From positions 61,834,838 to 61,898,837 of the forward strand of contig CM060691.1 of NCBI GenBank assembly GCA_030686995.1: a stretch of 64,000 nucleotides of DNA, given 5' to 3'. The position numbers and the translations under genes are program-made. Source of the DNA: Artemisia argyi. Lineage: Eukaryota > Streptophyta > Magnoliopsida > Asterales > Asteraceae. Shown piece by piece: positions 44,936 through 57,017 of the stretch. The notes under the pieces are model-generated. The model had not been told where the DNA came from. It ran no database searches and saw only the letters and a program-made list of their open reading frames with translations. Position 1 is the stretch's first letter. Each line of letters begins with the position of its first letter.

Positions 44936-47900
44936 TCTGAAACTGCTGCTAAAAAACCGACTGTATAAACAACTGAGGCAATGATAAAGATTTATATATG
45001 GTTTTGAACAATTTAACGTGGGATTAGATCGATAATTACACTTACAGACATTGTTTAACAATATTTTCTTTTAGATCCATCTTACATGCTACCTCAAGTG
45101 TGCATCTAACAATACTTTAACTGTTTTTTCCCTTTTACAAGTTACAAATTTTCAATTTCCAGAAGCCACTAGCAAACTTCATAACCAGTTTCACCACAGC
45201 ATTCCCGCAGGTCGCAGCAATGCGCGGGCTCACCCACTCGTTGATACTAAAAAGGTATGACTCTAAAGAAAAGTATACTTAGCTGGAAAAATAAGGGATG
45301 AAATCTCCACCGTTAGATTAAAGCTAATAACTAGACCTAATTATCTATTAAACTAGGGGTAGTTCTTGTAACATATTAATCATTTTTACTTCATAACATC
45401 CACACACATGAGATGTCAATCCTCTCCCCACATTACTACACCATTTTTATAATAAAAAACCAAAATCCTATAAAATTAACCATAATTTTCACACAAAATT
45501 GCTCGTAAATGGCCTAATTTTGTAATCCGATCAACAATCCACTAAAATAATGGTGAACTTTTAAACATGAATCATCTGAAAATGATGAAAAAGCAGTGCA
45601 CTAATTTTTTTAATTGATTAAATTTAAATCAATGATCTAATGATTTTTGAAGTTTTGTTGAAAGTTTATCATCATATAATTATGTTTTCTACCGGACATG
45701 GAGCAAATTTGACAAAAAAATGCATGAAATATATGTTTATTAAAATGACACACTAGGTGCTTGATAAAATATCTGAATGATATTTTATAATTGCGATACA
45801 CTAAATAAAACCCTATTTACTGCATCTATTTCATGCATATAAAGTGTATCAGTTTGTTTAGAAATTAGTGAATATATCTTGTTTTTCACAAGTTAGCATG
45901 TTGTAGACTTTCTTGAAAAAGGTCAGCGAGAAGATTTCTTGACAGATGATGACAATCTAATGATAGAGGGAAGAACAACCTAATTAATATTTAAGAGAAT
46001 GAACATTTCAATACGAGAAAGAATGTAGTGTTGTCATACACAAAGGAAATATAGCAAGCGACTAACGAAGCATCTCAATGAGGAAAAGAAGAAGTGCAAC
46101 AAGGATCTTTTTAGCAAGGTTTCTGAATGTGTCAGAAATCTTTACGTGGGAATATTAATGGCCATTTTTGCGCAATGGTTGATTGTTTTCTGGTTTTGAA
46201 ACTTACTGAATTTTTATGACTTCTGTAAAAATTATGTATACATCACAGTGATATAGTTTACTACATAAATTACATATACCAGTTTAGTACTTATGATTAT
46301 TTGTTTTTACTTAAATGCTACTACTAAATGTTTGTAGTATATAACAAAAGATGTAAACGAACAAATTTTTCATACATGCCTAGACTACAATAAAATTAGT
46401 GTCATAACCAATGTAGCAAAGTCTTTTTACAGTTAGGTGCATCTGTGTAGGAAAATAAAAAGTTTCAACTTTGTAAACAATAATGTTATTGAATAAACTG
46501 AGATAAAAAGTTTGGTATCATATCACTCTTAAAAGCTCCGGTGCTAACAAGATCTTTTGGGGCGCAACTTGTTTCTTGGATGGTTTAAATCTCATTTGAT
46601 AAGTACTAGAGTTACTTCCTTCTTATAATCAATATGTATTACACGTCCTCCCATGCTTGTAACGCTTACAATTACATTCAACCATAATTCTGTAATAACA
46701 AAAACCCCTACAAAACAAATATAAAATGTATGATTCACTAGATAAGAATCACATATGAAATATAGAAAATAACGATGATGTTGTGCAGCTAAAGTGTGAT
46801 GCAATAATTAGTCTGTATGCACTTGATAAGATAACTATGATGCACTGAAGTTAAAGTGTTAATGCAGAAATTATGCATGTTGCTACTAACTACCTCTATA
46901 TGAACAAACAATGTAACCAATCAAAATAGCTCAAACAGTTTGCATGAATCTTTGACAGTCACATTAGAGTAAGAAAAAAAAAACCCTGCATATTGTAACA
47001 AATGGTAAATATAAGTGCACCAAATTGTATAAATTAAGTCATCACACTAACTAATTTAGGGCATCAGTTAGTTAACAACCAGTGCATCACACAGTTATCT
47101 AACTCGGTGTTGGGCAGTATCAACACATGCAAATATAAATTACAAGTAATGTATAGTTTAGCTAATATTAGTGAACCACAGTGTATAAGATAGTTGAATC
47201 ACACTAACTAATTTAGGGCATCAATTCCTTAACAACTAATGCATCAGTGTCATATAAGTAAGTGCATATCAATATCAACTTCAATCTATGCTAAAATGTA
47301 GTATTAATAATTATGTAGTTCAAATAATATCTCCAAAATGCCTGTTATTTTGCCCAAATTATAGGCGCATAACAACTTACAAAACAATTACGAACAATGT
47401 TATCGAATAAAATGAGAAAAAAGCATTTGATATTATATCACTCTTCAAAGCTCTGGTATATAGTAATGTTACATAAGATAAACACCAGATTTATATAAAA
47501 TACAAATAATTTAGATCAATATCGACATAATCTTAAGAAATTAGTAAAAAATTTATATTGAAATCCTTCAACAAGTAATTGATCAATAGGTGGTGCATTA
47601 GAGTATGAAAATGATGCGCTACAATTATAAAATATCATTTAGACATTTTATCAAAGACCTTATGTGCTGATTAATATCATCTTAATTTTTCACAGCTTAT
47701 TCCGGGCATCGGTTTGTTAACAAATAGTGCATATGTGTAATATAAGTCTGTGAAGATCACTATCTACATAATCTTAAGAAATCAGTGAAATGTTTATTGA
47801 AATCCTTCAACAAGTAAATGATGAACAGTTATTGCATCATAGTTTGAAATTAATGCATCAAAATTATATATCATTTAGACATTTATCAAACACATTGTGT

Positions 47901-48442
47901 GCAATTTTTGTAAACACGTTTTCAAGACTTTTTCTTCTCAAAATTTTTAAAATAACTAATCAATATAGTTCATCATATCACAAAAATTCATAAAATCGAT
48001 ACATCAATCATGATTACCGAATACAATTTCAAAAAACAAAATTCTAACTCATAATGAACAATAATTGGTAAAGATAAACAATAACAAACACATATATAAG
48101 CTTTATATTTAATTTTAAATAGCAAATCGAACAAAAATATATTCAAAATATGTTAGAAAAGTTACTTTTATCTCCGATTTGAGCAATTTTGAGGTGAGAA
48201 TTAAGTTTATCTGATAATTATCCATTTTTATTGATTTGTGCAATTATGAGGCGAAAATTAAGTGCGTCTGATAATTATCCATTTTTATTGTTGATTGAAT
48301 GGATATTGGGTATACTCGAGACAAAATGAAAGTGAGAAAAGGGGAAGAACTCTGGAGCTTAGAATAAGAGAAAAAAGAGACGAAAAATGAGAAGAAACAG
48401 ACATTTTATATGATAAGGTTAGATCTAGGGCAAATTTATATA
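44936..48442. other. AT-rich tract with diverged internal duplications; no gene seen
   Basis: No convincing ORF. Several blocks recur with divergence: 46470-46535 with 47393-47455; 47041-47085 with 47193-47240; 47505-47660 with 47745-47890; and a 56-58-bp tandem pair at 48176-48290. A GC hairpin, CCCGC...GCGGG (45204-45228), stands out near the left end. It is probably decayed DNA-transposon sequence, but I could not find matching ends. Confidence 0.4.
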
Positions 48443-50577
48443 GGGTTAAGTCTATAAATTAGAAACGAACTTTCCAATTTTTACAATAGTTAGAAACATG
48501 GTCGGAAATGTTCTCATGTTGGTATTGAAACTTGTTAGTTTGTATAAATTATTATGCAGAAACCTGTTGTGGAAAAATGTGACATTGGTATGACCTAGAG
48601 ATTGATAATGATTGGTATAGGCAACATTTGTATGAAATGTATGTTTAGTTGAATCCTCACTATAGACGTGTATTGAAGATTGAGATGAGCCGTGAAGAAA
48701 GGATTTACCAACTGGAAATGGAGCTGTTAGCAGAAAGAGCAAAGTTAGGAAAAGTGTTGGCAAGTTGACTTTTTGGAAGTCAACTTTTCTTGTTTTTGCA
48801 ATTGTGATGTCAGTCGTAATGGCACTAAACTAGGTTTAGGATGCTTATGTATTTTTAGCTTTTGTTTGTTAACCCTTCCATGTAAGCTTGTAGTTGAATG
48901 AAATTATGGCTTCTTTTGGTATATATTTGTTTTGATCATGCATTGAATTTGTTCTTGCAGCAAAAGTCAAACTTTACCTTGTTCAAACTATGATATGTTC
49001 TTGCACAGATTGCTAACAACAAATGCAAATACAAATACACATATGCTAAGAACTAATACAAACAGAAATGCTAAGAAAATAATTAAATAAATGCAGATGC
49101 AATGACTGTCCTTGCAATCACTTTGTTTATATAAAAACAGTCAACTTATATTAGTTGTAGTCATTGCCAAAGTTACCTTGTGCAGTGACACACAAAATGT
49201 GGTATGTCTTTGCAGTGATAACCAAGAACTATGTGTACTTGATACAGACATATGTGGTAAGTAACATGCAAACAACATATAAAGTGTTTAAACCATGTGC
49301 ACAACTAAAATTTGGCATCTAAAGTGTCCTTTGTGGCTTACTAAATTATTTAAGAAAGTGTCTTAAGTTGTTAAGTTTTTGATAACAAGATTCTCCTCAC
49401 CTACACTTTGAAAATCAACATACTCAAAGTCCGATCTTCTTCATCACTAGAAGAATATTCATCACTCATGAGTCATGAGAACATCATCATTGCCACGTGG
49501 ATCAATAAAGTTAAGAGCATCATAGTCAAGGTGTTCAACATACAGTTCAATGACCTACTTACTTGAATATCCTATTCTCATAAATTCCCGAACATCGTCA
49601 TATGGTTTTAGTCTTGTTAGTCCAGAATGAATGGGCATACTATTTTACAGTAATACCACCTATAAAGAGGAGCATGGACAAGTCTTCTAATAACCTCATG
49701 AAATTGTTCATATGTTATACCTTCAAAATCTTTATTTGTTATATGTTTTTCATCACCAGTAATATAGCAAAATGGGTTAGTCACAAAGATTCTATCGTGT
49801 TTAAGGTTCACAGTAAACACACAGTCGGGATTTTAACCTACAAATTAGGGTTTCAGAAAAAGTCAACAAAAAATCAAAATTAAAACCATGATAATTATAG
49901 AACTGAAGTAAAACAATATTAGCAAATGACTAAGTCCGGATCTCCTGCGGGAATGATTTGGAAGAGCCAAAACCAAAAATAATGGTATTTGCTAGCAACA
50001 ACATAATGGAGGCAATCAATCAATATAGATTGATCCGAAATCTAATTCAAATCCAACATAGCACCCATAGGTACATAATAAATGTATTGAATCGATTCTT
50101 TTTAATAAATAAATCCGATCACAACTTCGAATATGTAATTCAAAGGGATCAAATTGGAAAGGTCTTTCACCATCGCGACCAAGATTAAATGATTTCACAT
50201 GAACAACTGGAGAATTGAGGGTTATTGAGAAAATTAAGGCTAGTGGATCCAATTTGAGGAAAAGTTAAGTGTTAAAGTGTTATGAAGTCTTAGTTGTGAA
50301 GTCAAATTGATATATACCCCACATATAATGACATGGCAATCCTAGTCAACAAGAAAAAAGAACATAAAGGCATGTCGGTATTAAAATTGAAATAGCCGGT
50401 CATATTGCTGATGTAGCCGGTAGCTGATCATGTTGCTAACGTAGCTGGTAGCCAGTCATCATATTTGTAACATATACAAAAACCAACAAGTTTCAAAACC
50501 AACATAAGAACATTTTCGACCATGTTCTAACTATTGTAAAAGTTGAAAAGTTCATTTCTAATTTATACACTTAACCC
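48443..50577 (-). mobile_element. Mutator-like element with about 100-bp terminal inverted repeats
   Basis: The left end (48443-48545) and right end (50483-50577) are inverted copies over about 100 bp, both starting GGGTTAAG when read inward. Flanks are ATTTATATA on the left and ATTATATAA on the right, an imperfect 9-bp target duplication as expected for Mutator elements. A remnant transposase N-terminus lies on the minus strand. At 2.1 kb the element is internally deleted. Confidence 0.72.
49440..49820 (-). pseudogene. Mutator-like transposase N-terminal (PB1-like) remnant
   Basis: The minus-strand frame opens MFTVNLKHDRIF and continues with YEQFHEVIRRLVHAPLYRWYYC, the PB1-like N-terminal module found on plant MULE transposases. 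After a frameshift near 49615 the expected downstream phrases (EFMRIGYSS, VIELYVEHLDYD) can be read in other frames down to about 49440. The zinc-finger and DDE catalytic parts are absent. Non-functional. Confidence 0.65.
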
Positions 50578-50586
50578 ATTATATAA

Positions 50587-51116
50587 GTGACCCTTGGAAT
50601 AAGAAGGGAGTGACGAGAATGCCCGCAACTTAGGCGGGATAAAATGGAGGGATGTGAGGAAACGTGACAGCTTGTGGTTCATTCCCTCACTTTTCCTAAT
50701 AAGGGAATTTTTTTTTAGTAAACCCAACTCCTCTACTGATTGTATTAACTTGATTATTACAATGTTACAGTACATATGTATACAAGTTTTAGCTTGGAGA
50801 TTAAGCTAGTCTATAAACCTAATGGGCTCGGCCCTCATATGCCTTATAGGTCTTGATAAGTATCTCTAACAACAAGATGGTGGTTGATGTTTCTTTAGAC
50901 ATAGGGCTATTGACACTTTTTCATATAATTTCTATCAATTCATATGTTCATGTGGATTATAAATCGAGAAACACTCGCTCGTGTGTATATTAACTGAATA
51001 TATATTGGTTTGCTTATAATCTATGTTTTTTTAAACACCGCGATATTGACACTTCTTATTTTATTAAAATACTTTTATTTTTTCGTGCAAAATGTCTACT
51101 AGACAAAGTTTTCCCT
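50587..51116. other. Intergenic sequence with a possible antisense copia-LTR relic
   Basis: On the minus strand, 50871 down to 50737 reads TGTTAGAGATAC...CAATCA, resembling a short copia or TRIM LTR. I found no target duplication. The remainder shows nothing recognisable. Confidence 0.3.
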
Positions 51117-51119
51117 TTA

Positions 51120-52531
51120 GAGCATTAGGTACCGTTGGTGCCATGGCTCCAAGCCGTGGGATTTTTTTGCTGCCACGTCAGCAAAAAGCTTCACGGCACC
51201 ACATTTCAGAGGTATCCGTTGGCACTAGAATTTTTGGTGCCGTCGGCCAATTTTTTTTTTCTTTTACTTAAATTAAAATATACACAATATAAACTTAAAT
51301 AAACTTCATTAATATTAAAAACACACATTACATATTAAAAAAACACACGATACATTTAAAAAAATTGCATAAAATTAAAAACCTAATACATAAATAAAAG
51401 CTTAATCCTCTTCGGGATATTTTGCCTGGATTCGAGCTTGTTGTGCCCTCACGATCCTGGCGTTGACCGGATCCATACTGCTTGTATCCATTTGTAGCAC
51501 CCGCATCTCCTCGGCAATCTTTTGTGATTCATATAAAGTAACTCTCGCGAGTGACTCTCGCTCAAGAACATCCATCTTTGCCTTGCGGTCTAACTCGTAT
51601 TGTTGTTGCAACATTTCTTGAAACAATGCCGGGTTTGAACCGGAACTAGCGGTCGAGTTTGACGAACGTTGACTCTTAGCAACCCGGTACATGCCGTCGG
51701 GTCTTGGCTCCAAAAAGTTCGTGGTTGTCGGGACGGGACCACATCTTCATCGACCTCCTTTTCTTTGTTGCTTTTCTTATTCTTCGCCTTTGATTTTGGC
51801 TTCTTCGCCATCGTCTTTGCCCTCGATTTTTTTGAGGTCGGTGTCGAAATAATTTCTTCACTTGAAATCGATTTTTCTTCGTCATCTTCTTCGTCTACTA
51901 GATGAAACGAAGCATGGTCCGAATTCGGTTGTGAAGGGATGCCTTGGGTTGTTTGTTGAGTTTGTGTAAATTGATATTGGTTTTGTTGTTGTTGTAATTT
52001 TCATTGGCTAAACAATGCTAAATCTTCGGGATTCATAAATGAGGTTTGGAAGGTGGGAAAGTAACCCGGATTCGAAGACGATCCCGGATTGTTACCGGGG
52101 TTCGAAGACGATCCCGGCATTTGGTTCGTCGGATCGTTTAACATGTTGTTGATCCATGGTTGATTTGGATTCATTTTGGATGAAAATAGTTATTAGAAGT
52201 AGAGATTTAATATATTGGAAGTGTGTGTGTGAAGGTTGAAAAAAAAAAAATGTATTTATAAGGTTTTTTTTGGGAATTAAATTGGTTTAATTAGGTGTTT
52301 TTTGTAAAAAAAGGGCATTATAGCCGTTATATATTCAAACGGCTCTTTTTTGGATCCTCAAATCAGGAAAAAAAATATATATATATAAAAATAAATAAAT
52401 AAATAAAGGCGACGGCGCTGAGCCGTGGGTACGGCGCGAGCACCGACGGCGCCACCACCGGTACGGTGCGCCGTCGGTTTTTTTGAGCTGGTGGTGACGG
52501 CGCGAGCCATGGCTCACCCGTACCCATGCTC
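51120..52531 (-). mobile_element. PIF/Harbinger element 1 (ORF2 only)
   Basis: TTA target duplications (51117-51119 and 52532-52534) flank 1,412 bp with inverted ends GAGCATTAGGTACCG and GAGCATGGGTACGGG. The subterminal regions are GC-rich and self-complementary (about 51140-51250, 52410-52520). It contains a broken ORF2 on the minus strand and no transposase. Confidence 0.78.
51402..52174 (-). pseudogene. Harbinger ORF2 (Myb/SANT-type partner protein), internally deleted
   Basis: Minus strand, from ATG 52174 (MNPNQPWINN). A TGA interrupts the Gln-rich part (about 52003), and a Lys-rich stretch (AKKPKSKAKNKKSNKEK) follows. A frameshift near 51710 leads into the C-terminal helix (FQEMLQQQYELDRKAKMDVLE) ending at 51402. 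The central Myb/SANT domain, which in intact ORF2 proteins binds the transposon ends and recruits the transposase, is missing between DVVPSRQPRTFW and the C-terminal part. Confidence 0.65.
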
Positions 52532-52810
52532 TTAGACATATGGTCGAGAGTTGAGACCTTTCCACAAGAATGCTGTAAGCATGGATTTCTTACCCAAAAT
52601 ATGTCACATTTGACTGATTGTAAAGCAAATTTACCTAAGCCGATTATGGTAACTCATAGAAGAGCAAAATTTCATGAAAACCAAGTGACTACCCTCTAGG
52701 TGTGTGGTCCTAGCTCCATAGTTTTCTACTGTACAACCTGAAAAAAGGTTCAAGAAATAAACACAGTCCCAACAACCCCAAAACATAAATATTTAAGGCA
52801 AACAGTACCT

Positions 52811-52862
52811 TGCAGTTTTCCTACTTTTTTTTTTTTTTTTGAACTATGCAGTTTTCCTACTT
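52811..52862 (-). mobile_element. Minimal poly(A) retroposition footprint
   Basis: TGCAGTTTTCCTACTT occurs at 52811-52826 and again at 52847-52862. Between them are 14 T and GAACTA. Read on the minus strand this is TAGTTC plus poly(A) inside a 16-bp target duplication, the mark of a very short 5'-truncated LINE- or SINE-type insertion. Confidence 0.55.
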
Positions 52863-52984
52863 CATCCACCACCATTTTCATGTGGATCCCAATCATTTAT
52901 TAATATGGGGGGGGGGTCAATTTTGTCATCTCCTTCTTGTACCTCAACATAGCTTCCAAATCCTCCCCAACATCCACTTTTTTC

Positions 52985-53854
52985 CAATGTTTTAAAACCC
53001 GGTTTTTCAGTCGACCCGGCCAAGCCACCGGTTCACCGGGTCACCGGTTCAACCGCCGGGTCGAACCGGTTTTATGAAGAACAAGAAAACCAAAAAAATT
53101 AATCAAATGAATGTTATCAACAGTCCAAATGTCCAATGGTGCTTTGTCTTTAAGTTCCATGCCTACAATATTAAAACAAAAATTTGCAAAAAACAATCAA
53201 ATCATTATTTTTAACAGGCTATATACTACAAAGTTCAAACATCAGATTATATTTTATCTCTAATTACTTTTTATTTACCAAAATCTAACTAACATCAAAC
53301 AACATCATTTTTACTATACAATTAAACATAAAACTATGTTTCTACATACGTACACAACAATATACGACTATATGATAATATAACTTAATCAAACAAAAAT
53401 TATTACTACGTACTTCATAAATAAGTAAACACCATTTAATGCAACAAATTAATGGAAAGTAAATAGAAGAAAAAAAATCAAACTTACCTCATACGGATTG
53501 ATTGATTTTGGTAGTTTTGTTGGGAAAAAAAAAAGAGAAGAGTTTGAGAAGCAAAATGAAAGGGTGTGGTGGGGAAATGAAAGGTTATGGGTGGGTGACG
53601 TGATGTTACTTTGTCGGTTTATTGAGAAAGACAAACTCACAAAAGTAGTTTTTGTTATTTTAAAATGGAATTAAGACAGAAGACTTTGACCCAGCCGGGT
53701 TTATAAAACCGGTTCGACCCGGGTCTTAAGAAACCCGCCGGTTTAATCCGGTTCTGAAACTGCCAAAGACCCGTTTACATCCGGCCCGGTCTCCCAACCG
53801 GTTCCCGGTTCAACCGGTTGAACCGGCCGGGTCGACCCGAGTTTTAAAACATTG
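52985..53854. mobile_element. hAT-type miniature element (870 bp)
   Basis: A perfect 8-bp target duplication, CTTTTTTC (52977-52984 and 53855-53862), flanks inverted ends CAATGTTTTAAAAC. Both subterminal regions are packed with AACCGG/CCGGTT and GTCGACCCGG motifs (52998-53075, 53695-53840). The AT-rich centre is non-coding. The 8-bp duplication is the hAT hallmark. Confidence 0.85.
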
Positions 53855-53862
53855 CTTTTTTC

Positions 53863-54775
53863 TTCGAAAAACATTGATATGTTTTATTCACATGTTATCA
53901 CTGAATTGTTAGCTTGTGTAATTATTTAATGTGGCTGTATTCTAAGTACTACAACAATAAGAGTTCAAACAAGTTTGTAAATGGAAACATTTTAAAGATG
54001 AGTCGTCTTTCTCATATGCAACTTAAATATTTTACTTTCTTATCCTTACAATATTAGTGCATTTCGAGAAAGTGTAATATTTATGACTAATGAGACTATA
54101 ATGTACTTTGGAAAAACTAAACTAGTGTCGTGATTACACATGTCCAAGACTTGATGCTAAAACAAGTTGCTACACTATAAAATAATTTATTCTCTTCGCC
54201 TCAGAATGATAATTTAATTTCTCTAGATTATATGCGAAATCAGTGTATTTCTTTTTAGAGCAAGTCGTTTATCAAACTTTACTTTAATCAGTTTATGTAC
54301 GTTTACTAATAAATGATACATTTTGTATAATGACTTTAGATTTTGCCTATGAAGAAACATTAATATTCTAAACGAATCACTCTTTTAGATTAATACAGTA
54401 CTATTAGATTATTAGTTAAGAGAATTGCCTTTAAACTTTAAAAAGTCAAATGTGTGACAAAGGTCCTGATTCCTGAAATACATATAACATCTTTTCTGGT
54501 GGCACTTAGCAAAGATGCCATTCCCCTTTTTCTGTCAATTAATCAATTATTTGTTCTTGCTAAATTTAGCATAAATAGTTACTTTCGTGTTTCTCTTTAT
54601 ACTTCGTATTAAAGATAAGCAAATACATTTTTCTCTATAAATATTAGATCTATTATAAACCCAATGGATATACATATATAAAAATGGCATGGCTCGTTTA
54701 ACGATCTTATGTTCATGTAAGTTATACGATATCTGACTGTAAATTTGTATGTAGACTGTAGAGTAATAACATACA
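53863..54775. other. Intergenic, no feature seen
   Basis: AT-rich sequence with stops in all frames and no repeat structure I can detect. Confidence 0.4.
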
Positions 54776-54964
54776 TTAGGGCAGTGGCATCCTTTCGGCA
54801 AAATAACATCGGCAAAGCTTGCCGATCGGCAAGATCCATTGCCACTCGTCCGGCATGATCAAATCGGTGCTTCAATCGGGAGATCTCCCCGATTCGGTGT
54901 GCTCTCTTCCAAGAAAAAAGGAACCGTTTGGAATTGAATACATTCGACCGTTTGTGATGATTTC

Positions 54965-55002
<38 letters not shown>

Positions 55003-55093
55003 CCTTTAAAATCTCACATTTTTTTAAAATACACACACAATTTTAAATTACTATTCCACAACTATCAAATCTATCTCTTTAGAGAAAAAAAAA

Positions 55094-55444
55094 ATGGAGC
55101 CTAAATCAAAACGTGGTTCAATCTCACACAAAGGTCGAGGACGTGGGTCTCGATCACAATCCGGTCCATCACAATCCATCAACATCAACCTCAATCACAA
55201 CGGCAATATTATCATCAACCTCCTCCAATGAATCCGGCCAATTATAATATATTAATAACTAGTGAATTTGATCCATTCAACGACTACTTTGACGGTCAAT
55301 CAAGACGTGAACCAAGTGTAGAACGTCAACTACCGCTTTACAATAATGAAGATGACGAAATTGAATATGTTCCCGAAACTCAATTTCCAAATACAATGGG
55401 TAAGTTTTAAATTTTTTAAATTCGTTATACATTTTTTTTAAGTC

Positions 55445-55518
<74 letters not shown>

Positions 55519-56705
55519 TCGTAATATTTTTTTTATTTTATTTTAAAATCGTAATTTGTAATTTTTTTTAAATCGTTATATATATAAATTTTGTATAATC
55601 AAAATTTTATCTTTTTTTGTTACCTCGTATAACTTTAATTTCTTTTATTTGGTATACATAATTGTTTTGTTATTAATTAGGTGGAGAAGAAAATGATGAT
55701 GGTGTTGATGATGTTGAAGAAATTGAAGAAATACTAAAACCGACTAAAGCGAGAAGCATACCTTGGACGACGGAAGATGAGGTCGCTTTGGCAAAAACTT
55801 GGGTGCATATCTCGACTTCTCCAAAAGTCGGGAATCAACAAAAGTCTCTAAGCTTTTAGAGAAGAATCCTTGAACATTTCACGCAAAACATGCCAAATCA
55901 TGAACGAACACACCATGGCTTGAACACAAAATGTTGGGGGAAGGCTTTCCTTCTTTGTTGACTTCAACTGATACTGGCCGATAGCCCAATCTCTTAGTCT
56001 CGGAACTAATTGAAAAATATGAATGCCGAAATGAATATTTTTAACGGTCTCTACATCCAATCGGTATATTTTTGAAGTCTATTTTATTTATATAGTTTGT
56101 ATTTGATATGATTGTATTAATTTATATTTATTACTTTTATAATTGTAGAACCGTCTTCGAGATAGTGGTTGTGACGATCTTGACGTGATGAAAATGCCAT
56201 GGCCGATTATAAAAGAAAAACAAAACACAAGACTTTTGGACACATTGAAGCATGAGAAATTGTAATGAAAAATGACAAATGGTTTGAACAACCAATTGTG
56301 GGTCAAACATCATCGTCTAATTATGAGAAGCGAAGAAAGTCGTCTGAATCAAGCAACGACAATGTTGAGACAATTATTCCGGATTTGAATGAAGACACTA
56401 CTCCTACCCGAAAAAAACAGGGCAAAAAGAGCGTTACTGAGTCATCCACAAGTAATAGTGTTGCTGCGACTTTCGAAATTTATGCTGCAAAGAAATCACA
56501 ACTAATAGAGGAATCGCTAGAGAAAAAACGTGCAAAGGATGAGTTGGCCGAAAAATTGATGGCGGCACAATTACAAGGTGTGCAAGAAAAGGCCTTTTTA
56601 CGAGCTTTGAAGTTTTTCAACGAACCGCACGATCACATAGCTTATCCGGTTATGCGGGAAATTGCTCTCACCAAAAAACGTGAGTTCGCAGCGAAATATG
56701 GATGA
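55094..56705 (+). pseudogene. Harbinger ORF2 (Myb/SANT-type), broken
   Basis: Exon 1 starts at ATG 55094 with a basic, Arg-rich stretch, shifts frame near 55225 and ends at a GTAAGT donor (55400). The intron carries a long (AT)n tract. Exon 2 from about 55681 has an acidic run, then the Myb/SANT motif WTTEDEVALAKTWVHIS, broken at 55858. Further decayed coding phrases follow. The final open part (56265-56705) starts just after the conserved W-K-N-D-K-W block and ends with the Lys/Glu-rich helix of NAM-associated C-termini. In intact elements the product binds transposon ends and brings in the transposase. At least three frameshifts or stops make this copy inactive. Confidence 0.7.
55446..55518. 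repeat. (AT)n microsatellite
   Basis: About 36 uninterrupted AT dinucleotides lie within the ORF2 intron of Harbinger element 2. Confidence 0.95.
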
Positions 56706-57017
56706 CCTTGCAAATTTTAGTTTTATTTATGTTTTCTTTTAAAGTATTATGTAATAATCTATGAATTATTATTAATAAAATTAGTTGTTTTTTTATTAAT
56801 TGTTTAATTCTGTTTTTTTTAATTAAATTATATAATAAAATAAAATTTAATGCTTGAGAGGACCAAGATTGCCACTTAAAATCCATGTTGAGGCATAGTT
56901 AGGTACGAAATGTGTTGTGAACATGTTATTGGTTGATTTTGTTTAATTTTTGACGCAAGGTTAAGAAAGGTTGCCACCTCCTTACATTCTGATCAACTAG
57001 CATGTTCAAATACATAA

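Larger units (their letters stand above)
54779..56981 (+). mobile_element. PIF/Harbinger element 2 (ORF2 only)
   Basis: TTA (54776-54778 and 56982-56984) flanks inverted ends GGGCAGTGGCATCCTTTC and GGAGGTGGCAACCTTTC. It contains a broken ORF2 on the plus strand but no transposase. Two simple repeats lie inside: a run of 35 A (54966-55000) and an (AT)n tract (55446-55518). Confidence 0.82.

Noticed and set aside
47505..48290. CRISPR-like array
   Set aside because: The repeats are few, diverged and of irregular length, and the sequence is plant nuclear DNA. No CRISPR array exists in the window.
44936..48442. Whole tract as one DNA transposon
   Set aside because: I compared both ends in inverted orientation and found no convincing terminal repeat or target duplication.
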